This document shows positions 41,049-49,111 of a stretch of 64,000 nucleotides of DNA, one piece after another. Within the stretch, counting starts at the first letter, position 1; each line of letters starts with the position of its first letter. The DNA is from Ferirhizobium litorale (GTDB taxonomy: Bacteria > Pseudomonadota > Alphaproteobacteria > Rhizobiales > Rhizobiaceae). Position numbers and translations under genes: made by a program. The notes beneath the pieces were generated by a model. It ran no database searches and was not told the DNA's origin. It was given only the letters and a program-made list of their open reading frames with translations. Where the stretch lies: positions 94,727 through 158,726 of the forward strand of contig JALDYZ010000012.1 of assembly GCA_030028905.1 (NCBI GenBank), read 5' to 3'.

Positions 41049-41068
41049 ACATAAAGATATCTTTATGT
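41049..41068. promoter_or_regulatory. Palindromic operator candidate upstream of metH
   Basis: A perfect 20-bp palindrome whose half-site is ACATAAAGAT, extended after one mismatch by GTT/AAC to 28 bp (41045-41072). It lies 45 bases before the metH start and about 140 before the divergent AGE-epimerase gene. Methionine-cycle genes of alphaproteobacteria are commonly controlled by ArsR-type regulators (SahR/SamR) that bind AT-rich palindromes with a central GATATC; the match is by memory of the motif. Confidence 0.7.
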
Positions 41069-41207
41069 CAACATGCGATCATCTGCGATCTGGTGCAAAC
41101 CGACCGGGAATGGTGATTTTCACCCCTTACTCTATCGCCCGTGACAGCCGGCGCACACCGATGTATAGGCCTTAAACCGATTATATTCGTCATCGTGGGA
41201 GAGAGAC

Positions 41208-42455
41208 ATGACTGGCACGCAGCCGGGTACCGAGAGCCCCTGGACTTTGCGCGGCTATCATCGCCGCTGGCTCTGGCAGCAAGCCGACGGTCTGTTCGAC
41301 TTTTTCCAGTATTCCAGCCTCAATCCGAAAGGTGGCTTCTTCGATCTCGATGTGGTCGGCAATCCGCTTGTGCCGGTCAATCCGGTGCGCGCCATCCACC
41401 TCACCGCGCGCATGGTCCACTGCTTCTCGATCGGCGCGCTGCTCGGCCGTCCGGGGTCCGATCGGATCATCGACCATGGCATGACCAGCCTGTGGAACCA
41501 GCACCGCGATGAAAAGCATGGCGGCTATATCTGGGCCCACAACGACGACGGCGCAGTCGATGCCAGCAAGCAGGGCTACGGCCATGCTTTCGTGCTGCTC
41601 GCCGCCTCGAGCGCCAGGGTCGCCGGCCATCCGCTGGCCGACAGGATGTTGGCGGACGTGACGGAAATCCTCGAGGCGAAGTTCTGGGAAAGCCGCCATG
41701 GCGCCATCGCCGAGGAGTTCAACCGGGATTGGTCACCGATCGGCGACTATCGCGGCCAGAACTCCAACATGCACCTGACCGAAGCGCTGATGGCCGCCTA
41801 CGAGGCGACCGGCGAGAAAACCTACCTCGACAAGGCCGAGAGCATCGCCGACCTTATCATCCGCCGCATCGCCGCCGAAAACGGCTATCGCGTCGCCGAG
41901 CATTTCACCGAGGAGTGGGTGGTCGACAAGAACTATCGCGGCAACGAGATGTTCCGCCCCTCCGGCACCACGCCCGGCCACTGGCTGGAATGGGCGCGGC
42001 TTGCCCTGCAACTCTGGGTTCTCGGCGGCAAGCGCCACGACTGGATGCCGAAAGCGGCAACCGAGCTGTTTGCGCGATCGATGGCCCTCGGCTGGGACAA
42101 GGACAAGGGCGGATTCTTCTACACACTCGACTGGAACGACGTCCCCGCCCGGCGCGAGAAGCTGTGGTGGCCGGCCTGCGAGGGCGCCGCCGCCGCCCAC
42201 TTCCTCAACGAGCATGCGCCGAGCGATTTCCATGAGCAGAGCTATCGCCAGATCTGGGGGGCGATCGCCAACCATTTCCTCGACCACAGGAACGGCGGCT
42301 GGCACGAGGAACTGACCGAGGATCTGGTGCCGGCCCACACCATCTTCCCCGGCAAGGGCGACATCTACCATGCCCTGCAGGCCTGCCTGATCCCGCTCTA
42401 TCCGGCGAGCGGCAGCCTGACGAAGGTCATTCCCGAAGCCGGCGGCCGGATCTGA
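41208..42455 (+). CDS. AGE-family epimerase/isomerase (N-acylglucosamine 2-epimerase fold)
   Basis: 415 residues forming an (alpha/alpha)6 barrel. Family residues appear as EEFNRDW near 165, HFTEEW near 235, the paired His region PGHWLEW near 255 and the late His in PAHTIFPGKGDIYHALQ. Members isomerise free sugars (mannose, cellobiose, sulfoquinovose) or epimerise N-acylglucosamine. No sugar transporter or kinase is close, so the substrate is unknown. It diverges from metH and has its own terminator downstream. Confidence 0.9.
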   Translation: MTGTQPGTESPWTLRGYHRRWLWQQADGLFDFFQYSSLNPKGGFFDLDVVGNPLVPVNPVRAIHLTARMVHCFSIGALLGRPGSDRIIDHGMTSLWNQHRDEKHGGYIWAHNDDGAVDASKQGYGHAFVLLAASSARVAGHPLADRMLADVTEILEAKFWESRHGAIAEEFNRDWSPIGDYRGQNSNMHLTEALMAAYEATGEKTYLDKAESIADLIIRRIAAENGYRVAEHFTEEWVVDKNYRGNEMFRPSGTTPGHWLEWARLALQLWVLGGKRHDWMPKAATELFARSMALGWDKDKGGFFYTLDWNDVPARREKLWWPACEGAAAAHFLNEHAPSDFHEQSYRQIWGAIANHFLDHRNGGWHEELTEDLVPAHTIFPGKGDIYHALQACLIPLYPASGSLTKVIPEAGGRI

Positions 42456-42487
42456 TACTTTTCCTGGCTTCGGTTCAGGCAAACGAC

Positions 42488-42522
42488 AAGGGCACCGGAT
42501 CAAGCGACCCGGCGCCCTTTTC
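42488..42522 (+). terminator. Rho-independent terminator after the AGE-epimerase gene
   Basis: An 11-bp stem with one mismatch (42488-42498 with 42509-42519) and a 10-base loop, followed by TTTTCTTTC on the plus strand. Confidence 0.8.
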
Positions 42523-42550
42523 TTTCACCCGCTTTTCAGAATGTCACCGC

Positions 42551-43048
42551 CTAGTGATCTTCGAGCCGAAGCAGGGAAAGATCCTTGTCGAGCAACTTGG
42601 CCAGCGCTTCGACCACCATGTTGTGATCCTCGCGCTGCGGCAGCCCGGAAACGGTGACGGCACCGACACAGCCGGTGCCCTTGACGAAGATCGGGAAGCT
42701 GCCGCCATGCGCGGCATAGTCGGCATCCGAAAGACCGAGCTTCGCCTGCAACGTGGTTCCCAGCTTTGCCAGGTTCAACCCCGTCGCATAGCTGCTCCTG
42801 AAAAGCCGCAGCGCGACATTGCGCTTGCGCCGGACCCACTGGGCATTGTCCGGCGTCGAGCCGGACAGCGCGGCATAGAAGGCCGGCATCGAATGCAAGG
42901 TGACGTCGATGGCGACGCCAAGCCCCCTCGCCTCGGCGGCTTCCTGCAGCAGCCTGCCGAGCCGCCATGCCGTCCGAAGGTCGAAGCTGTCGAAGCACAG
43001 CGCGTCCTCCTGCTCGGCAATGCGGGCCAGGTCTCGATCGATCGTCAT
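42551..43048 (-). CDS. Heme-degrading-domain protein (UPF0303/HbpS-like)
   Basis: 165 residues, close to the family norm of about 160. UPF0303 proteins share the GlcG/HbpS fold linked to heme or corrinoid binding and degradation; the true function of this branch is not settled. Conserved segments are the early EEDALCFDSFD-like stretch, ALRLFRSSYATGL in the middle and FPIFVKGTGCVGAVTVSGLPQ near the C-terminus. The ATG at 43048 has GAGGAGCATCCC upstream, almost the same leader as the ridA-like gene at 4570. Confidence 0.87.
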   Translation of the reverse strand: MTIDRDLARIAEQEDALCFDSFDLRTAWRLGRLLQEAAEARGLGVAIDVTLHSMPAFYAALSGSTPDNAQWVRRKRNVALRLFRSSYATGLNLAKLGTTLQAKLGLSDADYAAHGGSFPIFVKGTGCVGAVTVSGLPQREDHNMVVEALAKLLDKDLSLLRLEDH

Positions 43049-43196
43049 GGGATGCTCCTCTCCAATGGTTTTGCGCGACCATCGCCACGGTGCGATTGAA
43101 TGTAAAGGGCGATTTGCAAATCGAGGCGGAAGATCCCCGGCGTCCGTCAATCCGGGTGGCCTCGCTTGTACTCGCTTGTCGGCAACCGCCCATCGA

Positions 43197-43550
43197 TCAC
43201 ACGCCGTCGGGCGGCGCGAAGAAACAGACCACGTTGTCTTCCGTCGGATGCAGGCAGACATGATACGCGCCGTCGCCTGATGTGATTTCCTTGCCATAGG
43301 GAACGAAGAACTCATGCACTCTTGTCACCAGGCGGTGATCGCCGGGATGAAGCATGATCGAGTAGCCGTATCGCCCCTTGTAGACATCGCCCGTAGGGAT
43401 CTGCTCGCAATCCCCGCCGATGTCGGTCCCGCGGCAACAGGCCGGCGGGTAGGTCCAGCCACCCGCAGACTGATGGACCCTCTCCGGGTAAACCAGCCCA
43501 ATCGTCAACCCGGTTCCGAGCGCTATTGAAAGTGAAGATGCAAGCGACAT
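43197..43550 (-). CDS. Small exported protein with Cys-rich motif, unknown function
   Basis: 117 residues. A probable signal peptide or anchor covers about residues 1-22. The mature part has WTYPPACCRGTDIGGDCEQIP near residue 32 and ends GAYHVCLHPTEDNVVCFFAPPDGV. This pattern (YPxxCC, then DC, then a C-terminal CxxP and CFF-P) recurs in a family of exported proteins of unknown function in rhizobia. Four or more cysteines suggest disulfide bonds. The ATG at 43550 is chosen because it yields the export signal; the longer frame is featureless. Confidence 0.7.
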   Translation of the reverse strand: MSLASSLSIALGTGLTIGLVYPERVHQSAGGWTYPPACCRGTDIGGDCEQIPTGDVYKGRYGYSIMLHPGDHRLVTRVHEFFVPYGKEITSGDGAYHVCLHPTEDNVVCFFAPPDGV

Positions 43551-43653
43551 CTGACGGCTCCCATCGAATGAGACCGACTTTGCCAGAAGCCGCAATTCTA
43601 CGCCGTTTGGCGGTTCGTGTAATCGAATTTCGATGACGGCCTTGTTGCAAATC

Positions 43654-43932
43654 TCAACCGAGGCTGCCCGCAAACCGCGCTGGCCACCGCTCGCGCTGGA
43701 ATACCTCGAAGGCGAAATCGACGAATACCCTGGTCTTCGACGGCAGCAACGTGCGATTGTAAAAACAGTTCGATATCGGCCCGGCATCGGCGTGCCAGGC
43801 GGGTGCAAGCCGCACCAGTTCGCTGCTCTCCAGATAGGCAAGTGTGTCCGCCAGTGGCTCAACGCCGACAACTGAACCACAACCTTCGCAACCCACAAAC
43901 CGCTGTCGATCCAAGTTCAAGGCCGTGGTCAA
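43654..43932 (-). pseudogene. LysR-family regulator remnant (C-terminal fragment only)
   Basis: The minus-strand frame encodes the C-terminal quarter of a LysR effector domain: an LESSELVRLAPAW segment, then P-I-x-N-C-F-Y-N-R-x-L-L-P-S-K-T-R-V-F-V-D-F, which follows the usual ending of these proteins. No HTH or remaining effector domain is found upstream, where the plus-strand gene at 44017 begins. This is therefore a decayed fragment rather than a functional gene. The rest of the interval 43551-44016 shows nothing else. Confidence 0.7.
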
Positions 43933-44016
43933 GCCGGCGGTTTACTTGACGAAGCCGCGAATTAGGAGTTGACTTCAGGAACGAGAATGTTCCTGGAACT
44001 GTAGGGCGGGGGCAGT

Positions 44017-45729
44017 ATGCGTATCGACGTCATCTCCAGACGGGAAGATCTTGATAGGCTGAAGCAGAACTGGGACGAGCTCTACAGAGCGGACCCGGAC
44101 GCGCAGTATTACCTGTCCTGGCAATTCATTTCAGCCTTCTTCCGGTACTTCGAGGGCCAATGGTTCGTTCTGGCTGCAAGCCAGGGCACGCGCTCTTCAC
44201 CTTATGTGGCGTTGATGCCCCTGCGGATGAAGACCCGGATGAACCGCAAGGCCGGAATTTCCTATCACGACGTCCACATGGGCGGTTCCAACTTCGCGGA
44301 CTACACCGGGGCGGTCTGCGCTCCCGAATTCGCTCGGGCGGCCATGGCGGCCTTTGCCAAGCATCTGAGAAAGATGCACTGGGCAAATCTGCACCTCAAC
44401 AACCTATGCATGTCCAGTGGACGCTTGCGCAGCTTCCTCGAGAATCTCGAGGACAAGCAACTCACGATGCGGACCCTGAGCATGATCAACGCAAAAGACA
44501 ACGTTGACAACGCCAAGTGTCCGTCCGTCGACCTGCCCGAGACATGGGACGCGTATCTCGAGCAGAAACTCGGCACCAACATGCGCCAGAAGCTGAGGCG
44601 GTTCCTCCGCAAGGTGGACGGTTCGGAAGAATTCCGCATCACGTTGGCGGATTCTGCAACGATCGAACGCGACGTCGGCATCCTCCTCGATTTCTGGAAG
44701 AATCGGTGGGGGGCCCGCAAGGGCAATCGCCTGTCCGCAATCCTAAACACCCACCGGAGCGTTTTCGGCAGTGCTTTAGCCGATGGCAGCCTGTTCCTGC
44801 CTGTCCTGTGGCACCGGGATCGGCCGCTCGGCGCCCTGGCGACCTTCACCGATCCGGTGAAGAAGACGTACTACTTCTGCATGGCCGGGCGCGACGAGAG
44901 CGCCGAGATCGTGCCGCCGGGACTTGTGCTGCATGCCTACAGCATCCGCCACGCTATTGCGAACGGCTACTGGACCTATGACTTCATGCGCGGCGACGAG
45001 GCATACAAATACACCTTTGGCGCCAGCGACAAGCTCATCACCTGCAAGCTCGTGCAGACTCGTACCCGCCGCAACCTGGGCGACCGGCTCGACCCAAGGG
45101 CGCTCTCGAGCATCTTCCGCGAGGCAAACAAGAACCACCAGAAAGGCCATACGGCGGAGGCCGAGAACGCCTACCGCCAGATCCTGGATACCGATCCCGC
45201 CCACGCACAGACCCTTTACGCGCTCGGCCAACTGCTGGCAGGCAAGGGCGACCATCAGGCGGCTGCGGCCGCGTTCGGGAAGCTGTTGGTCGTTGTGCCG
45301 CATCTGGCGAAGGGCTGGGTCAGGCTGGGAAACGCCCTGCAGGCGCTGGACAACCACGCCGACGCCGCGGATGCCTTTCGCAAGGCGCTCGAGATCCAAC
45401 CGGATATCCGGTCCGCACGCGACGGGCTTGGCATCAGCATGGTGAAGCTCAGCCAGACCGGTATCGCGGCGACAACGCCGAGACCCGAAGGCGATGTCCG
45501 GGTGAAGGCGCCGCCGCTCCTGGGCAAGGCCAAGCCACCGACCCTGCCGCTCGTCGTCGGGCGCCAGCCAGCAGACGTTGCGCCTTCCTCGCTCAAGCAG
45601 TCTGTGGCGATCATCGACCCGGCGCATTGCAACTCCGGAACGCTCCCGTCGAATCCACCAAGCTTCCGCCCAAGTCGAATGAACAAAGATGGCAGCAATG
45701 GCATCGCCTTACTAAACCCCAGCCGTTGA
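44017..45729 (+). CDS. BioF2-like GNAT acyltransferase fused to TPR repeats
   Basis: 570 residues. The first about 340 residues resemble FemAB/CelD-type GNAT proteins: an early DELYRADPDAQYYLSW region, then the acetyltransferase_6 core with LLDFWKNRWG near 230 and FMRGDEAYKYTFGA near 325. Residues about 365-480 contain at least three tetratricopeptide repeats (AENAYRQILDTDPAHAQTLYALG; AAAFGKLLVVVPHLAKGWVRLG; ADAFRKALEIQPDI). The last 90 are Pro-rich and low in structure. CelD-like proteins are tied to exopolysaccharide or cellulose production, but no such genes are here. Last gene before the compositional change. Confidence 0.8.
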   Translation: MRIDVISRREDLDRLKQNWDELYRADPDAQYYLSWQFISAFFRYFEGQWFVLAASQGTRSSPYVALMPLRMKTRMNRKAGISYHDVHMGGSNFADYTGAVCAPEFARAAMAAFAKHLRKMHWANLHLNNLCMSSGRLRSFLENLEDKQLTMRTLSMINAKDNVDNAKCPSVDLPETWDAYLEQKLGTNMRQKLRRFLRKVDGSEEFRITLADSATIERDVGILLDFWKNRWGARKGNRLSAILNTHRSVFGSALADGSLFLPVLWHRDRPLGALATFTDPVKKTYYFCMAGRDESAEIVPPGLVLHAYSIRHAIANGYWTYDFMRGDEAYKYTFGASDKLITCKLVQTRTRRNLGDRLDPRALSSIFREANKNHQKGHTAEAENAYRQILDTDPAHAQTLYALGQLLAGKGDHQAAAAAFGKLLVVVPHLAKGWVRLGNALQALDNHADAADAFRKALEIQPDIRSARDGLGISMVKLSQTGIAATTPRPEGDVRVKAPPLLGKAKPPTLPLVVGRQPADVAPSSLKQSVAIIDPAHCNSGTLPSNPPSFRPSRMNKDGSNGIALLNPSR

Positions 45730-46132
45730 GGGTATCGGGCAAGCGCTTAAAGGCGCCATTTGCACCAGAGGGATCGTATTGTCGCAGTAAATTGTGGAAT
45801 GCATTTGCCTAACCCATTTTTTCGGTTAGCCGAAACTGCCCGTAACCCATTGGGAAATAAAGTTCAGAAAGTGGAGTGTGGCCCGCCACAAACGTCTGAA
45901 CCAAGGGCCACCGTAAATCAATCACTTAGCGCCGTGGCCGCCACAACCAGCTGGATGAGCCGCCACATACCTCTGCTAAGTCGGTCCTGCACCGCCACAT
46001 TCCCTTGAACACCCGCACAGTTGCCTGATAACAAAGGGAAAATTCTCGGAATCTCGTGACGATTATGGCGGGCTACGCTGTTCTCAGGCTGGAGCCGAGG
46101 ATGGCCAAGAATGTCTTTATCAGTCGGAAATC
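45730..46132. other. 403-base gap, AT-richer, no gene seen
   Basis: No supported coding frame. The first 120 bases are clearly AT-richer than the flanking genes and contain two copies of TAACCCATT (45810-45818 and 45843-45851). The second half carries the CCGCCACA repeats listed separately. It marks the junction between core-like sequence and the island-like section. Confidence 0.6.
45883..45999 (+). repeat. Four direct copies of CCGCCACA
   Basis: Exact octamers start at 45883, 45938, 45960 and 45992. The first two sit within short inverted repeats (GTGG...CCAC). Spacings are 55, 22 and 32 bases, near whole DNA turns, so a protein-binding cluster is possible. Confidence 0.6.
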
Positions 46133-46930
46133 ATGAACCCCACATACGAACAACTAATCCCGCGCGCAGAGCGAGATAAGCTGGAGCAAGCCCTCGGCAT
46201 GAACGATGGCTATCTCCTCGACTTCTCAGATCGAACTTTTAGCGACTTCTTTTACGAGACGTTGTCGATCGACGTTCAAACGCAGACTTCCCTTTTTAAC
46301 GGGCGAGGAACGTCGAAGGCGAAGCGGTTTCGATCCTTCGTCGAACGCGCACCTGCTGGAACGGTCGCGAAACTGCTCAGGGAACTCTGGGAGTATCGCG
46401 GAGCGTCGGGCATGCGGAAGCCCCCGAACGAGAAGGACCTGGAGACCAGCTTTTTCCTGACTGTCAGTCGCTTTGAGGGAGCGAGCCACGATATCGACAC
46501 TTCAGTGTTTGAGGCGTTCGAAGCGAACGAGACATTGGAAGAACTCGTTGCATCTATCCGACGTGATCTGGACGCGAAAAAGCCGCACGCGGCATTGGAC
46601 AGACTTCACACATATTGCATGAAGCGGTTCGCATCGTTGGTGAGCAAGCACGGTGGCGGAGATTGTGGGGTAGATGACCCGCTTCATTCCCGGGTCGGCC
46701 GATACGTCAAAGCCCTGAGCTCTCAGAGAAACCTGACCCAGATGTCCGAGCGCATCATCAAGAGTTCAATCAGCATCTTCGAGGCGATGAACGAACTCAG
46801 GAACAACAAATCTCTGGCGCATGACAATCCCAACCTCGTCGATCCCGACGAGGCGCGTTTCATTTTCGACAGCGTCACAGCCATCCTGCGCTACATCAAA
46901 TCGGTAGATGGACGGGCATTTGAGGAGTAG
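46133..46930 (+). CDS. Abortive-infection (Abi C-terminal domain) family protein
   Basis: 265 residues. The C-terminal 110 resemble the Abi_C domain: a LHTYCMKRFASLVSKHG segment, then GRYVKALSSQRN, MSERIIKSSISIFEAMNELRNNKSLAHDNPNL and a final FDSVTAILRYI helix. The RN-x3-AHDN stretch recalls the HEPN-like RX4-6H RNase signature, suggesting an RNA-cutting activity. The N-terminal half is not recognised. Related proteins abort phage infection in lactococci and others. It is followed by a broken nuclease gene, suggesting a small defence locus. The function is inferred from domain similarity. Confidence 0.75.
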   Translation: MNPTYEQLIPRAERDKLEQALGMNDGYLLDFSDRTFSDFFYETLSIDVQTQTSLFNGRGTSKAKRFRSFVERAPAGTVAKLLRELWEYRGASGMRKPPNEKDLETSFFLTVSRFEGASHDIDTSVFEAFEANETLEELVASIRRDLDAKKPHAALDRLHTYCMKRFASLVSKHGGGDCGVDDPLHSRVGRYVKALSSQRNLTQMSERIIKSSISIFEAMNELRNNKSLAHDNPNLVDPDEARFIFDSVTAILRYIKSVDGRAFEE

Positions 46931-47008
46931 CTCGGCCAGAGACAGGAGAAGACCGTGAACCGTAGACCTCGGAGCTTGCTAAATTTTAAGGCAATCAAAG
47001 AAACCCGC

Positions 47009-47914
47009 ATGTCGAAATACGACATGCTATTTAAGAATATGCTCCTCGATTACAACTCGTCGCTGCTTTTGGCGTTGAAAGTTCCCAACGGAGCCGTCGC
47101 TGCATTGGAACTGCCAGGGCTCGACAGCAGGAGAGTGGACGGCATCGTCGATGCTGACGAAGCGATCTACCACATCGAGTTCCAAACCAAGCGCGACCAA
47201 GACATGAAGTGGCGTATGCTTGAGTAATATTTTAAAATCGTTGAGCACTACGCCGACGCCAACTTCGTACTGGATCGCCCAGTCGAGCAAATTCTTGTGT
47301 ATGTGGGTGGAAGGGTGCGTGGATTAGAAGACGACAGTCCCCTCAAGCCGCCACTGAAGCGAGATCGCACGGTACATGGTTACAAATACATCGATCTCAG
47401 AAAACTGGATGTAAGTGTCAGCGAACTCGAGTCCAGTGACTTGCCGATGGACTGGATTCTGCGTGTGCTATGCGACAATTCAATACAGGATCATCACTGG
47501 CAACAGGTTGCACGCCAGATCAATAGGTACGCGAAGACCAATCCGCGCGGAAGCGGGTTATTGAAAGCCTCCCTGCTGATAGCTGCAGCGCTCCGTGAAG
47601 TTGAACGCCATAAGGCGAGAAAGTTGGAAGATTTGCTTCAGGTAAATATCAAGAACATTCCCCTTCTGGCCGACGCCTACGATGACTTGGAAGCCAGAGT
47701 GGGAAAACGGACGGTATATCGGAGCGTCATGCGAGCCTTCGATGCAATCCGAATTGAGGTGGATTCAGATATAGACCACTTCCTGCAGGACTGCGAAGAG
47801 GATGAACTGCAAGATTTGCTCCCTGTCATTTACCGCGCCCGAAACACCGCGGAGATCGATCTCGCGCTGTCGGCTATCGCACAGAGTAAGGATGTCAGGC
47901 TACCGAACTTGTAG
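47009..47914 (+). pseudogene. PD-(D/E)XK (Rpn/transposase-associated) nuclease gene interrupted by an in-frame TAA
   Basis: One reading frame runs from the ATG at 47009 to the stop at 47914 (about 300 codons) but has a TAA at 47225-47227. Before it the product begins MSKYDMLFKNMLLDYN and has D-G-I-V-D then YHIEFQTKRD, the acidic/EXQ core of Rpn-type PD-(D/E)XK nucleases. After the stop the same frame continues YFKIVEHYAD with the expected family sequence to the end. A single-base change at a Tyr codon explains the stop. No frameshift is needed, so decay is recent. It follows the Abi-C gene by about 80 bases. Confidence 0.8.
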
Positions 47915-48181
47915 CCCTATAAACCAACGCCGTCCGAGTGGCGAGAAAACGAAGAACTCGCAGACAAGAGCGGGCGACATGTGCGTCGCATATCGGCTGA
48001 GCTGACCTTTTTTTAGACGTCGGCCTGACCAATTGGCTCGTACTTGGAACACAAAGGGCGCTCGATCCATTTCTGGAGAGCGCCCCTTGAAAACCCAGAC
48101 AGCGTCGCGCGCGACGAAGTCACTGCGGCAAGCCATCGATAACGGATGATAGCGTGTAGATGTGTCGGGCTGATCCCGTTT

Positions 48182-48928
48182 TCAAGGTTCGCCAGCCAGA
48201 GGCAGAGCAACGTTTCGCTTGTCGACGTAAACATGGCTTCGTTTGATTGCGCCCGGGTCGGTAAGCTTTGGCGTGATAGAAACGATCGCAATCTTCCAGG
48301 TTGGAAGCTTTGGCTGCGGCGCAGCCATAATGCCACTGAGTACGGTCAGCCCCCGCCTCTGCATCCCTCTGATGTGGCCAAGGATGTCGTTATACAACTT
48401 GCGACGGCGCGGCTCGTCGTCGAAGGAGCTGTCAATCCAATCAGCTAAAACGAAGGAAGCGAGGTCCAGGTATTCAGCAAGATTGGCGATGTCGTCATCA
48501 TACGTTTGCGGGACATCTGGCCTGTGTACGAGGATGCCATCGCATTTGGCGGCTTCGCGGATCGCACGTTGGGTTTTCATAGGAGAGACGGCAACTTCTT
48601 CGAGATGGCCGTAGGTCTCGACAAGGCTTTCAAACGCCTTCTCTGGTCCGAGGGGTATCCGGGGTGCGTGATAAGCCCCCTTTTCGTAGCCAAGCGCGAC
48701 CGCGATCCTATCGAGAGCCTCTTCGCTCACTCTCTCTCCACGCTCCACCCTTTCGACAGTGGAGATCGAGACGCGAGCGAAGTCGGCAAGCGTCGATACC
48801 TTCCAATTTTTCAGGTTGCGTGACCACCTCACGACAAAAGCAACGACCTCCACGGGAGGTGGCGTCGGCACGTCCGTCCGGCGTTCAGGCATCTGGGCAA
48901 TCTTCTCAACGATATCTGATACGTTCAT
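48182..48928 (-). CDS. XRE-family helix-turn-helix protein
   Basis: 248 residues. An XRE HTH covers about residues 35-85 (SRNLKNWKVSTLADFARVSISTVERVERGERV). The remaining 160 residues are not a known domain to me; they contain an acidic middle (DIANLAEYLDLASFVLADWIDSSFDDEP) and a C-terminal beta-rich part. Such proteins are common as regulators in mobile islands. It faces away from the Abi/nuclease pair and toward the S1 nuclease gene. The preceding 47915-48181 interval holds nothing I recognise. Confidence 0.8.
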   Translation of the reverse strand: MNVSDIVEKIAQMPERRTDVPTPPPVEVVAFVVRWSRNLKNWKVSTLADFARVSISTVERVERGERVSEEALDRIAVALGYEKGAYHAPRIPLGPEKAFESLVETYGHLEEVAVSPMKTQRAIREAAKCDGILVHRPDVPQTYDDDIANLAEYLDLASFVLADWIDSSFDDEPRRRKLYNDILGHIRGMQRRGLTVLSGIMAAPQPKLPTWKIAIVSITPKLTDPGAIKRSHVYVDKRNVALPLAGEP

Positions 48929-49111
48929 CGAGCAATCTCCTTTCGATGCTCGAAAGATGCCTTGAATGCGTCGAGGAAAAGAGTCTCGAAAATCCTTCAG
49001 TACCGGGGCCGTGCGGGAAGTTCAACGCTCTATAGTAACCTGTCCTTCGGGTACTTTAGTTTCTCCTAATTGGTGTTATAGTGCGATAATGCAGCCAATG
49101 GGGGAACAATC

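Noticed and set aside
45809..45829. CTAACC/GGTTAG hairpin as terminator of the GNAT-TPR gene
   Set aside because: Six-base stem with the T-run in the loop rather than after the stem; not a normal terminator.
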